The notes: generated by a model from the letters alone, not told the origin. A stretch of DNA of 10,496 bases from Bifidobacterium breve (GCA_943332445.1 CALQPL010000015.1:1-10496), one strand, 5' to 3'; counted from the first letter of the stretch, positions 1 to 6,873 are shown. Made by a program: numbers and translations.

Positions 1-11
1 CTGATGGACTT

Positions 12-14
12 TAG
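12..14 (+). other. ilvD: In-frame amber codon within conserved ilvD N-terminus
   Basis: The bases before ATG 33, read in the ilvD frame, give (T)DGL-stop-RAAARG-MLRAVG. From memory, the Mycobacterium tuberculosis protein reads TDGLEKAAARGMLRAVG here, so the stop sits where glutamate is expected; GAG to TAG is one substitution. Family-like residues on both sides argue that translation should run through. The cause could be a real nonsense mutation, a population variant or a base-call error; sequence alone cannot tell. Confidence 0.85.
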
Positions 15-32
15 CGCGCTGCTGCTCGCGGC

Positions 33-1640
33 ATGTTGCGCGCCGTGGGAATGGGCGATGAGGACTTCCGCAAGCCACAAGTTGGCGTTGCCCGTAGCTG
101 GAACGAGATCACTCCCTGCAACCTCAGTCTTGACCGTCTAGCCAAAGCCGCAAAGCAAGGTGTGTTCGACGGTGGTGGCTTCCCCTTGGAGTTCGGCACC
201 ATCTCGGTCTCCGATGGCATCTCCATGGGGCACCAGGGAATGCACTTCTCCTTGGTCTCACGCGAAGTCATCGCCGACTCGGTCGAGACAGTCATGGAAG
301 CCGAGCGCATCGACGGCATGGTCGTCCTTGCTGGTTGTGACAAGTCGCTGCCGGGAATGCTGATGGCTGCCGCGCGGATCGACGTCGCATCGGTTTTGCT
401 CTACGCGGGTTCGACGCTTCCTGGCCGCCACAACGACCGCGACGTCACCATCATTGATGCCTTTGAAGCTGTTGGTGCGTGTGCCCGCGGTTTGATTACA
501 CGCGACGAAGTCGATGCCATTGAACGCGCAATTTGCCCCGGTGAAGGTGCCTGTGGCGGTATGTACACGGCCAACACCATGGCATCTATTGGCGAGGCGC
601 TGGGAATGTCGCTGCCGGGCAGTGCTGCACCGCCTGCGGTGGACAGTCGCCGCGATGGATTTGCCGTGGCCTCGGGTGAAGCTGTTGTTGAAATGCTGCG
701 CCAAGGCATCACTGCTCGCGACATCATGACCAAGCCGGCTTTTGAGAATGCCATTGCGGTTCTGATGGCCCTTGGTGGTTCTACCAATGCCGTTCTGCAC
801 TTGTTGGCGATCGCCAACGAAGCACGTGTTGAACTTAGTTTGGATGACTTCAATCGCATCGGTGACAAGGTTCCGCACTTGGCCGATGTGAAGCCCTTTG
901 GTCGCTTCGTAATGACTGACATCGATCGTGTTGGTGGCGTACCTGTGGTGATGAAGGCACTGCTCGATGCAGGCTTGATGCACGGTGATGTTTTGACGGT
1001 GACGGGCAAGACGATGGCCGAAAACTTGGCACACATTGCGCCGCCCGACCTCGATGGTGAAATCTTGCGCGCGATGGACAAGCCGATTCACCGCACGGGT
1101 GGTCTGTCGATCTTGCACGGATCGCTGGCCCCCGAAGGTGCAGTCGTCAAGACCGCCGGTTTTGATGCTGAGGTCTTTGATGGCACCGCACGCGTCTTTG
1201 ACGGCGAACGTGCCGCGATGGATGCGCTGGAAGCGGGAACCATCTCTGCAGGCGATGTGGTCGTCATTCGCTACGAAGGACCCAAGGGTGGTCCTGGCAT
1301 GCGCGAGATGCTGGCCATCACCGCTGCCATTAAGGGCGCGGGGTTGGGCAAAGACGTCCTTTTGCTGACCGATGGTCGTTTCAGTGGGGGAACCACGGGT
1401 CTGTGTATTGGGCACGTGGCGCCAGAAGCAGTCGATGGTGGTCCGATTGCCTTTGTCAAAGACGGCGACAAGATCGTGGTCAACGTGGCCGATCGCACCC
1501 TCGATGTGATCATCGATGAGGCAGAGCTCCAGGCGCGCAAGGCGGCTTGGACCGCTCCTGGCCCCAAGCATGAGCGGGGAGTGCTGGCCAAGTACGCCAA
1601 ATTGGTGGGCTCAGCCGCCTACGGAGCCGTCTGCCACTAG
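33..1640 (+). CDS. ilvD: Dihydroxyacid dehydratase IlvD (N-terminus incomplete)
   Basis: Converts 2,3-dihydroxyisovalerate and 2,3-dihydroxy-3-methylvalerate to the 2-keto acids of valine and isoleucine, the step after IlvC. The open part is 535 residues from ATG 33; actinobacterial IlvD is usually about 570, so roughly 40 N-terminal residues are missing. Probable Fe-S cysteines are present: C29 (TPCN), C102 (GCDKSLPGM) and C174 (GACGGMYTANTM). D103/K104 are candidates for the Mg site, and the C-terminal DGRFSGGT motif has the probable catalytic base S451. The same frame continues upstream with family-like residues (TDGL, then RAAARG) but is broken by TAG at 12-14, so ATG 33 is only the first in-frame ATG after that stop, not a credible native start: it has no Shine-Dalgarno and lies inside a conserved block. 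If the TAG is real, the gene is probably inactive or depends on re-initiation. Family identity is near certain. Confidence 0.93.
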   Translation: MLRAVGMGDEDFRKPQVGVARSWNEITPCNLSLDRLAKAAKQGVFDGGGFPLEFGTISVSDGISMGHQGMHFSLVSREVIADSVETVMEAERIDGMVVLAGCDKSLPGMLMAAARIDVASVLLYAGSTLPGRHNDRDVTIIDAFEAVGACARGLITRDEVDAIERAICPGEGACGGMYTANTMASIGEALGMSLPGSAAPPAVDSRRDGFAVASGEAVVEMLRQGITARDIMTKPAFENAIAVLMALGGSTNAVLHLLAIANEARVELSLDDFNRIGDKVPHLADVKPFGRFVMTDIDRVGGVPVVMKALLDAGLMHGDVLTVTGKTMAENLAHIAPPDLDGEILRAMDKPIHRTGGLSILHGSLAPEGAVVKTAGFDAEVFDGTARVFDGERAAMDALEAGTISAGDVVVIRYEGPKGGPGMREMLAITAAIKGAGLGKDVLLLTDGRFSGGTTGLCIGHVAPEAVDGGPIAFVKDGDKIVVNVADRTLDVIIDEAELQARKAAWTAPGPKHERGVLAKYAKLVGSAAYGAVCH

Positions 1641-1663
1641 GCAGGCGGGTTGGTCGTGCCTAG
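1637..1663. repeat. Perfect 7-bp inverted repeat over the ilvD stop codon
   Basis: CTAGGCA at 1637-1643 and TGCCTAG at 1657-1663 are exact reverse complements separated by 13 nt. The left arm includes the ilvD stop codon TAG (1638-1640). No T-run follows, so it does not look like an intrinsic terminator. It may be a weak 3' stem-loop of the ilvD mRNA or an operator next to the putative ilvB promoter. A chance repeat is possible. Confidence 0.4.
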
Positions 1664-1687
1664 GTCTTGACGAATACACTGTTGATG
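1650..1687 (+). promoter_or_regulatory. Putative ilvB leader promoter
   Basis: TACACT at 1675-1680 fits the actinobacterial -10 pattern TANNNT. A weak -35 candidate, TTGGTC (1650-1655), lies 19 nt upstream. A transcript would start at about 1685-1687, right at the ATG of the leader peptide, which would make that peptide leaderless or nearly so, a common arrangement in actinobacteria. The spacer is long and the -35 poor, so placement rests mainly on the -10 and on the leader peptide that follows. Confidence 0.4.
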
Positions 1688-1744
1688 CGTCAGGCTGGTG
1701 GGGTGTTGAAGACCATTGTTGTAGTTAGCGGGCGTGTCGTCTGA
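1685..1744 (+). CDS. Val/Ile-rich leader peptide of the ilvB attenuator
   Basis: A 19-codon frame encodes MRQAGGVLKTIVVVSGRVV and stops at TGA 1742-1744. It contains six Val, one Ile and one Leu, including the block Ile-Val-Val-Val at 1715-1726. That is the mark of a leader peptide whose ribosome senses charged BCAA tRNAs. No good Shine-Dalgarno precedes ATG 1685, which fits a leaderless start. GTG 1703 is an alternative start giving 13 residues (MLKTIVVVSGRVV), with the G-rich stretch before it as a weak ribosome site. The codon block sits 4-15 nt upstream of the first arm of the hairpin at 1730-1769, the spacing expected for ribosome-controlled folding. The resemblance to leader peptides before ilvB in other actinobacteria is established knowledge; function here is inferred. 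Confidence 0.8.
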   Translation: MRQAGGVLKTIVVVSGRVV

Positions 1745-1769
1745 CCGAGCCGTCAACCGACACGCGCCC
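1730..1769 (+). promoter_or_regulatory. Antiterminator-type hairpin of the ilvB attenuator
   Basis: GGGCG (1730-1734) pairs with CGCCC (1765-1769) and TGTCG (1735-1739) with CGACA (1758-1762), giving 10 bp with a 2-nt bulge (1763-1764). A further TGAC/GTCA pairing (1742-1745 with 1752-1755) can extend it. The 3' arm uses bases 1767-1769, which also begin the terminator stem, so the two structures compete. The 5' arm is the end of the leader peptide frame. A ribosome stalled on the Ile-Val-Val-Val codons would leave this hairpin free to form, whereas one that reaches the TGA at 1742 would cover its 5' arm and let the terminator fold. The switching model is inference; the pairings are visible. 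Confidence 0.6.
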
Positions 1770-1804
1770 CTCGCCGACCTGACGGTCCGAGGGGTTTTGT
1801 TTTA
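1767..1804 (+). terminator. Rho-independent attenuator terminator before ilvB
   Basis: CCCCTCG (1767-1773) pairs perfectly with CGAGGGG (1788-1794). Inside it GACC (1776-1779) pairs with GGTC (1784-1787) around the loop TGAC, leaving CC (1774-1775) as a bulge. The stem is followed at once by TTTTGTTTTA (1795-1804). This is a strong intrinsic terminator, placed after a Val-rich leader peptide and 31 nt before the ilvB ATG, so it most likely acts as a conditional attenuator rather than the end of ilvD transcription. Confidence 0.85.
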
Positions 1805-1823
1805 TCCCTCACTCTTCCCCCGA

Positions 1824-1829
1824 AAAGGA
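1824..1829 (+). promoter_or_regulatory. Shine-Dalgarno site fixing the ilvB start
   Basis: AAAGGA lies 6 nt before ATG 1836. The frame is open from a GTG at 1734, but that extension would run through the terminator hairpin and has no family similarity. The site therefore decides for ATG 1836. Confidence 0.75.
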
Positions 1830-1835
1830 CCGTTA

Positions 1836-3578
1836 ATGACCGAGCAGTTGACCGGAGCCCAGAGCCTGATCCGCTCATTGGAGTTCGCTGGTGTCGACAC
1901 CGTCTTTGGTATTCCTGGCGGCGCTGTCTTGCCTGCGTATGACCCCTTGATGGACTCGGCCCAAGTTCGCCACATTTTGGTCCGCCACGAACAAGCGGCC
2001 GGTCATGCCGCCGAAGGGTATGCCACCGCCACCGGCAAGGTCGGTGTGTGCATGGCCACCTCGGGTCCTGGTGCGACCAACTTGGTGACCCCGTTGGCTG
2101 ATGCGTACATGGACTCGGTCCCGTTGGTGGCTATTACCGGCCAGGTCCCGAGTTACTACATCGGCACGGATGCATTTCAAGAAGCCGACATTCGCGGTAT
2201 CACGATGCCCATCACTAAGCACAGTTTCTTAGTCACCGATCCGGCAGACATTCCGCGCGCAGTGGCCGAGGCTTTCCACATTGCTGGCACTGGTCGTCCC
2301 GGTCCCGTGTTGGTCGACGTGACCAAAGACGCTTTGCAAGCGCAGACAACATTTAATTGGCCTGAAGTGCTCGACCTTGCTGGCTACCACCCGGTGACCA
2401 AGCCGCACTCCAAGCAAGTGCGCGAAGCCGCAGCGATGATCGTGGCTGCCCGCCAGCCCGTGTTGTACGTCGGCGGAGGCGTGATCAAGGCTGGCGCCCA
2501 CCGCGAACTCTTGGAATTGGCGGCCCTGACCGGCATTCCTGTGGTGACCACGCTGATGGCGCGCGGTGCATTCCCTGACTCGCACCCACAGCACCTGGGT
2601 ATGCCCGGCATGCACGGAACGGTGGCCGCTGTTGCGGCGCTTCAAAAGTCGGACTTGCTCATTGCGCTCGGATCTCGTTTTGATGACCGCGTCACTGGTC
2701 AAATCGACAGTTTCGCTCCGTATGCACAGATCATTCACGCCGACATTGACCCGGCCGAAATCGGTAAGTTGCGTCATGCGGACGTTCCGATTGTGGGAGA
2801 TGCTCGCGAAGTGATCGCTGAACTGGTTCTCGCTATCAAGGCCGAGCATGAGGCCGGTCACCATGGTGACATTGGCGGCTGGTGGAAGCAGTTGGAAGAT
2901 TGGCTGGAGGTGTATCCCCTCGGATATGCGCCAGCACCTGATGGCGAACTGTCACCGCAGTATGCGATCGAACGACTGGGAGCTATTGCCGGTCCCGAAG
3001 CGATTTACACCGCAGGTGTGGGTCAGCACCAAATGTGGGCGTCGCAATTCATCAAGTACGAAAACCCGCGCACGTGGTTGAACTCTGGTGGTGCCGGAAC
3101 GATGGGTTACGCCATCCCTGCCGCGATGGGAGCCAAGGTCGGTCGCCCCGATGCGACCGTGTGGGCCATTGATGGTGACGGTTGTTTCCAAATGACCAAC
3201 CAGGAACTGGCCACTTGCTCGGTCAACGACATTCCGATCAAGGTGGCGTTGATCAATAACGGCACGTTGGGCATGGTGCGCCAATGGCAGACCTTGTTCT
3301 ACAACGAGCGCTATTCCGAGACTGACCTCGGATCCAAGAACATTCCAGACTTCATGAAGCTGGCGGATGCCTACGGCTGCGAAGGCATTCGTGTCACGAG
3401 CCCGGATGAGGTTGATTCGGCCATCGAAAAGGCAATGTCGATTAACGACAAGTCCGTCGTGGTTGAGTTTGTGGTCCACCAAGACGCGATGGTGTGGCCG
3501 ATGGTTGCGGCCGGTACCAGCAATGACGACATCTTGGCGGCTCGGGATGCTGCTCCGCTCTGGGATCGAGAGGACTGA
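1836..3578 (+). CDS. ilvB: Acetohydroxyacid synthase large subunit IlvB
   Basis: Catalytic subunit of acetohydroxyacid (acetolactate) synthase, which is ThDP- and FAD-dependent and makes 2-acetolactate or 2-aceto-2-hydroxybutyrate, the first common step to Val, Leu and Ile. At 580 residues it has the usual length. The N-terminal pyrimidine-binding domain (about 1-170) has GIPGG (25-29) and the catalytic glutamate E52 in RHEQAAGHAAEGYA. A central FAD domain (about 190-330) contains LGSRFDDRVTG (278-288). The C-terminal ThDP/Mg domain has GDGCFQM (447-453) running to NN at 474-475. The biosynthetic FAD-type central domain and the adjacent ilvN separate it from catabolic acetolactate synthase. 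It is preceded by the attenuator and followed after 1 nt by ilvN, so subunit expression is probably coupled. No odd residues were noticed. Confidence 0.97.
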   Translation: MTEQLTGAQSLIRSLEFAGVDTVFGIPGGAVLPAYDPLMDSAQVRHILVRHEQAAGHAAEGYATATGKVGVCMATSGPGATNLVTPLADAYMDSVPLVAITGQVPSYYIGTDAFQEADIRGITMPITKHSFLVTDPADIPRAVAEAFHIAGTGRPGPVLVDVTKDALQAQTTFNWPEVLDLAGYHPVTKPHSKQVREAAAMIVAARQPVLYVGGGVIKAGAHRELLELAALTGIPVVTTLMARGAFPDSHPQHLGMPGMHGTVAAVAALQKSDLLIALGSRFDDRVTGQIDSFAPYAQIIHADIDPAEIGKLRHADVPIVGDAREVIAELVLAIKAEHEAGHHGDIGGWWKQLEDWLEVYPLGYAPAPDGELSPQYAIERLGAIAGPEAIYTAGVGQHQMWASQFIKYENPRTWLNSGGAGTMGYAIPAAMGAKVGRPDATVWAIDGDGCFQMTNQELATCSVNDIPIKVALINNGTLGMVRQWQTLFYNERYSETDLGSKNIPDFMKLADAYGCEGIRVTSPDEVDSAIEKAMSINDKSVVVEFVVHQDAMVWPMVAAGTSNDDILAARDAAPLWDRED

Positions 3579-3579
3579 C

Positions 3580-4101
3580 ATGAGTCGACACACACTTTCC
3601 GTACTAGTAGAGAACACCCCTGGTGTTTTGGCTCGAGTGTCTTCGTTGTTCTCTCGCCGCGGATTCAACATCGATTCCTTGGCGGTAGGGCCAACGGAGT
3701 CTTCGGAAGTTTCACGTATGACGATCGTGGTCAACGTGGAGGATCTTCCGTTAGAACAGGTCACCAAGCAGCTCAACAAGCTGGTCAATGTCATCAAGAT
3801 CGTGGAACTCGACCCTGCAATGGCTGTTGAGCGCGAATTGATGTTGGTCAAGGTACGAGCCGATATCGAAACCCGCTCGCACATCCTCGAAACCGTTCAG
3901 CTGTTTCGCGCCAAAGTCGTTGATGTGTCATCCGATGCGGTGACCATTGAAGCGACCGGCAGCGTGGACAAGTTAGAAGCCTTGTTGCGCGTCCTCGAGC
4001 CGTTTGGGGTCAAGGAACTTGTGCAATCAGGCATGGTGGCGATCGGCCGGGGGGCGCGCTCCATCAGTGATCGCAGTCCGCGTACCGTAGACCCGACGTA
4101 A
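3580..4101 (+). CDS. ilvN: Acetohydroxyacid synthase small (regulatory) subunit IlvN
   Basis: Regulatory subunit that binds IlvB, raises its activity and usually confers feedback inhibition by valine. It has 173 residues, typical for the long small-subunit type. The N-terminal ACT domain (about 3-78) shows LSVLVENTPGVLARVSSLF and GFNIDSLAVG. G14 and N30 lie where the valine-binding residues of E. coli IlvH are found, so valine sensitivity is expected by inference. The C-terminal small-subunit domain spans about 85-160 (ELMLVKVRA, GSVDKLEALLRVLEPFG, SGMVAIGRG). ATG 3580 follows the ilvB stop by 1 nt and has GAGAGGA (3568-3574) 5 nt upstream, inside the end of ilvB. The frame is open further upstream within ilvB, but that part is a shadow. 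Confidence 0.96.
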   Translation: MSRHTLSVLVENTPGVLARVSSLFSRRGFNIDSLAVGPTESSEVSRMTIVVNVEDLPLEQVTKQLNKLVNVIKIVELDPAMAVERELMLVKVRADIETRSHILETVQLFRAKVVDVSSDAVTIEATGSVDKLEALLRVLEPFGVKELVQSGMVAIGRGARSISDRSPRTVDPT

Positions 4102-4135
4102 GTAGCACGTCCCAACACATCAGGAGAGTTAGACC

Positions 4136-5164
4136 GTGGCTGAAATGTTTTACGATAAAGATGCAGACCTGTCGATCATTCAAGGTCGCAAGGTCGCCAT
4201 TTTGGGTTACGGCAGCCAGGGTCACGCGCACGCGCTCTCCCTGCGCGACTCCGGTGTGGACGTTCGCGTGGGATTGCCAGAAGGTTCGAAGTCGCGCGCC
4301 AAGGCAGAAGCCGAAGGAATGCGCGTCGTCACTCCTGCTGTCGCAGCAGCTGAAGCCGACTTGATCATGGTGCTCGCACCAGACCCTGCACAGCGTCGCC
4401 TGTATGCCGAATCAATCGAGCCCAACCTCAAAGCCGGTGACGCGATCTTCTTCGGTCACGGTTTCAACATTCGTTATGGCTACATCAAGCCCCCAGCCGA
4501 CGTCGATGTCGCCATGGTTGCCCCCAAGGGCCCCGGTCACCTCGTGCGTCGCGAATATGTTGCGGGCCGTGGCGTTCCTGTTCTGGTTGCCGTTGAGCAA
4601 GACGCAACAGGTAACGCATGGGAGTTGGCGCTGTCCTACGCCAAGGGCATCGGTGGTTTGCGTGCCGGTGGCATCAAGACCACCTTCACCGAAGAGACCG
4701 AAACCGACTTGTTCGGCGAGCAGGCCGTTCTGTGCGGTGGCGCATCACAGTTGGTGATGTACGGCTTCGAGACGTTGATTGAAGCTGGCTACCAGCCAGA
4801 GGTTGCCTACTTTGAGTGCTTGCACGAGCTCAAGCTCATCGTTGACCTGATGTATGAAGGCGGCATCGCCAAGCAGCGTTGGTCTGTGTCAGACACCGCT
4901 GAATACGGCGACTATGTCTCGGGACCACGCGTGATTGACGAGAGCGTGAAGGTCAATATGAAGGCCGTCCTCACCGACATTCAAAACGGTGCCTTTGCTG
5001 AGCGTTTTATTGCTGACCAGGATGCTGGTGCGCCTGAGTTCAAGGCGTTGCGTGCCAAGGGTGAGCAGCACCCGATTGAGGCCACAGGCCGCGACCTTCG
5101 CGCCCTGATGTCGTGGGTTCAATCTGGCGACTCGGACTACGTTGAAGGCACTGCCACGCGCTAA
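4136..5164 (+). CDS. ilvC: Ketol-acid reductoisomerase IlvC (class I)
   Basis: Isomerises and reduces acetolactate or acetohydroxybutyrate to the dihydroxy acids, using Mg and NADPH. At 342 residues it is the short class I form. The Rossmann motif GYGSQGHAHALSLRDSG is at 24-40. The cofactor-specificity loop following it (VGLPEGSKSR, 45-54) has serines and basic residues of the kind that favour NADPH, although preference is not certain. H108 lies in FFGHGFNI and K131 in APKGPGH. Metal ligands are expected at D191 and E195 (DLFGEQ) and E227 and E231 (FECLHELK) in the knotted C-terminal domain. The start is GTG 4136, with AGGAGAG (4122-4128) 7 nt upstream and MAEMFYD as in Streptomyces; ATG 4145 is the alternative. 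The 34-nt gap after ilvN shows no promoter or terminator, so co-transcription with ilvBN is likely. Confidence 0.97.
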   Translation: MAEMFYDKDADLSIIQGRKVAILGYGSQGHAHALSLRDSGVDVRVGLPEGSKSRAKAEAEGMRVVTPAVAAAEADLIMVLAPDPAQRRLYAESIEPNLKAGDAIFFGHGFNIRYGYIKPPADVDVAMVAPKGPGHLVRREYVAGRGVPVLVAVEQDATGNAWELALSYAKGIGGLRAGGIKTTFTEETETDLFGEQAVLCGGASQLVMYGFETLIEAGYQPEVAYFECLHELKLIVDLMYEGGIAKQRWSVSDTAEYGDYVSGPRVIDESVKVNMKAVLTDIQNGAFAERFIADQDAGAPEFKALRAKGEQHPIEATGRDLRALMSWVQSGDSDYVEGTATR

Positions 5165-5180
5165 TTCGCGCAGGTATTCC

Positions 5181-5198
5181 CCATGGGCTCGCCCGTGG
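5181..5198 (+). other. Hairpin in the ilvC-serA gap, with a weak -10 nearby
   Basis: CCATGGG (5181-5187) pairs with CCCGTGG (5192-5198) through 7 bp, one a G-T wobble, closing on the tetraloop CTCG. No T-run follows, so it is at most an imperfect terminator or an mRNA processing or stability element. Just downstream TAGGAT (5209-5214) resembles a -10 box that could start serA transcription at about 5221, but no convincing -35 is visible. The 92-nt gap is the largest in the cluster after the attenuator. Confidence 0.35.
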
Positions 5199-5256
5199 TG
5201 GCCTTAAGTAGGATGGACGTATTCGCGTACGTTTCCCACCCCGCTAAGGAATCTCA

Positions 5257-6849
5257 GTGTCCAAGCCTGTCGTCCTGATTGCTGAAGAACTGTCGCCCGC
5301 CACGATTGAGGCCCTGGGTCCTGATTTTGAGGTGCGTCACTGTGACGGTGCGGACCGTTCGCAACTGCTCAGCAGCATCGTTGATGTTGACGCGATCTTG
5401 GTGCGTAGTGCCACCCAGGTGGATGCTGAAGCGTTGGCCGCGGCCACGAAGTTGAAAGTCGTGGCTCGCGCAGGTGTGGGTCTGGACAACGTTGACGTCA
5501 AGGCAGCAACCCAAGCCGGCGTCATGGTCGTGAATGCACCTACCTCCAACATCGGCTCGGCTGCGGAATTGGCGGTGGCCTTGCTCTTGGCGGCCGCGCG
5601 CAACATCCCACAGGCTGACGCTGCTTTGAAGAACGGTCAGTGGAAGCGCAGCAAGTACACCGGTATTGAAGTGGCTGACAAGGTTGTTGGCGTGGTGGGA
5701 TTGGGCCGCATTGGCATCCTGGTCGCTCAGCGCTTGGCCGCATTTGGCGTGGAACTGATCGCCTATGACCCTTACGTTCAGCCAGCCCGCGCCGCTCAAC
5801 TGGGTGTTCGCATGGTGGAGCTGGATGAGTTGCTCACCACCGCTGACTTCATCACCGTTCACTTGCCCAAGACGCCAGAGACCGTGGGCTTGATTGGCGC
5901 TGAAGCGCTGACCAAGGTCAAGCCCAGCGTGGTGATCGTCAACGCAGCGCGTGGTGGCATCGTCGATGAAACCGCTTTGTTCGAAGCCTTGCGTGATGGT
6001 CGCGTGCATTCAGCCGGTGTGGACGTGTTTGCCACCGAGCCCTGCACGGATTCACCATTGTTCACGTTGGACAACGTTGTCGTGACGCCGCACTTGGGTG
6101 CTAGCACTGATGAAGCCCAGGAAAAGGCGGGCATCGCCGTCGCTAAGTCCGTCCGCTTGGCCTTAGCTGGCGAGCTCGTGCCGGACGCGGTCAATGTTCA
6201 AGGTGGATCGGTTCCTGAAGACGTTCGTCCGTTCTTGCCGTTGGTCGAGAAGTTGGGCCGCATCGCCACCGCACTTGCTGCTGGCATCCCGGCCACTGTT
6301 GAAGTCGAAGTACTAGGTGAAATCAGCGATCAAGACACTGCGGTGCTCGAGTTGTCGGCACTGAAGGGTCTGTTCGCCGACCTCAGTGATGAGCCCGTGT
6401 CTTATGTCAACGCACCGTTGTTGGCCACCGAAAAGGGCGTTGATGTTTCGCTGTCGTCCTCGCCGGACAGTCCTGACTTTAAGAACGTGGTTCGCGTTAA
6501 GGCAGCTCTTGCCGATGGCACGTTGGTGTCCGTGGCGGGAACGTTGGCCGGTACGCGTCAGCGCGAAAAGATCGTGGAAGTCAATGGCTTCCACGTGGAC
6601 GTCCTCTTGGCTGAGCACGTTGCGTTCTTCACCTACGCTGACCGACCCGGAGTGGTGGGCTACTTGGGTGGAATCCTGGCTGACGCCAATGTCAACATCG
6701 CGGGCATGCAGGTCAGTCGGCGCGCTGAGGGCGAGCAGGCGTTGGTCGTCCTTACTATTGACGAAGCCATTGATTCTTCTGTGGTCACGCAAATCGTTGC
6801 CGGCGTAGGCGCCACTACCGGTTGCACTGTTGATCTGATTGACGCTTAA
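5257..6849 (+). CDS. serA: D-3-phosphoglycerate dehydrogenase SerA (long, ACT-containing form)
   Basis: Oxidises 3-phosphoglycerate to 3-phosphohydroxypyruvate with NAD, the first committed step to serine, glycine and cysteine. At 530 residues it is the long form typical of actinobacteria. The split substrate-binding domain covers about 1-98 and 285-315, with RAGVGLDNVD at 71-80. The nucleotide-binding domain covers about 99-284, with the Rossmann motif GLGRIG at 148-153. Catalytic residues are R232 (NAARGGIVDE), E261 and H279 (TPHLGASTDEAQEKAG). An intervening (ASB) domain occupies about 316-450 and the C-terminal ACT domain about 455-530 (DRPGVVGYLG, NVNIAGMQVSR), so serine feedback control is likely as in M. 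tuberculosis SerA1. GTG 5257 has AAGGA (5246-5250) 6 nt upstream. It lies between ilvC and leuB, a placement common in this phylum. Confidence 0.96.
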   Translation: MSKPVVLIAEELSPATIEALGPDFEVRHCDGADRSQLLSSIVDVDAILVRSATQVDAEALAAATKLKVVARAGVGLDNVDVKAATQAGVMVVNAPTSNIGSAAELAVALLLAAARNIPQADAALKNGQWKRSKYTGIEVADKVVGVVGLGRIGILVAQRLAAFGVELIAYDPYVQPARAAQLGVRMVELDELLTTADFITVHLPKTPETVGLIGAEALTKVKPSVVIVNAARGGIVDETALFEALRDGRVHSAGVDVFATEPCTDSPLFTLDNVVVTPHLGASTDEAQEKAGIAVAKSVRLALAGELVPDAVNVQGGSVPEDVRPFLPLVEKLGRIATALAAGIPATVEVEVLGEISDQDTAVLELSALKGLFADLSDEPVSYVNAPLLATEKGVDVSLSSSPDSPDFKNVVRVKAALADGTLVSVAGTLAGTRQREKIVEVNGFHVDVLLAEHVAFFTYADRPGVVGYLGGILADANVNIAGMQVSRRAEGEQALVVLTIDEAIDSSVVTQIVAGVGATTGCTVDLIDA

Positions 6850-6873
6850 TCTTTCTCATCGAAAGGCACACTC

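Noticed and set aside
12..14. TAG as a recoded sense codon in this organism
   Set aside because: ilvD (1638-1640), leuB (7927-7929) and the FAH gene (9860-9862) all end in TAG at the expected protein ends, so TAG is a working stop here.
258..1571. A 437-codon open frame on the minus strand opposite ilvD
   Set aside because: The plus strand carries an unmistakable IlvD. The antisense product shows no recognisable family or motif, and long antisense frames are common in GC-rich genes with biased third positions.
1667..1672. TTGACG as a -35 box for the ilvB leader
   Set aside because: It lies only 2 nt from the TACACT -10. Used with a -10 about 17 nt downstream (around 1690-1695), the sequence there has no TANNNT hexamer.
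1734..1835. Extension of ilvB to GTG 1734 (34 more residues)
   Set aside because: The extension crosses the leader peptide end and the terminator hairpin, has no ribosome site at its start, and IlvB proteins normally begin at about the MTEQ position.
5183..5278. A 31-codon frame with several Ser codons before serA, as a possible serine-sensing leader peptide
   Set aside because: It has no ribosome site, runs past the serA start codon and ends inside serA. There is no terminator after it, and the Ser codons are scattered.
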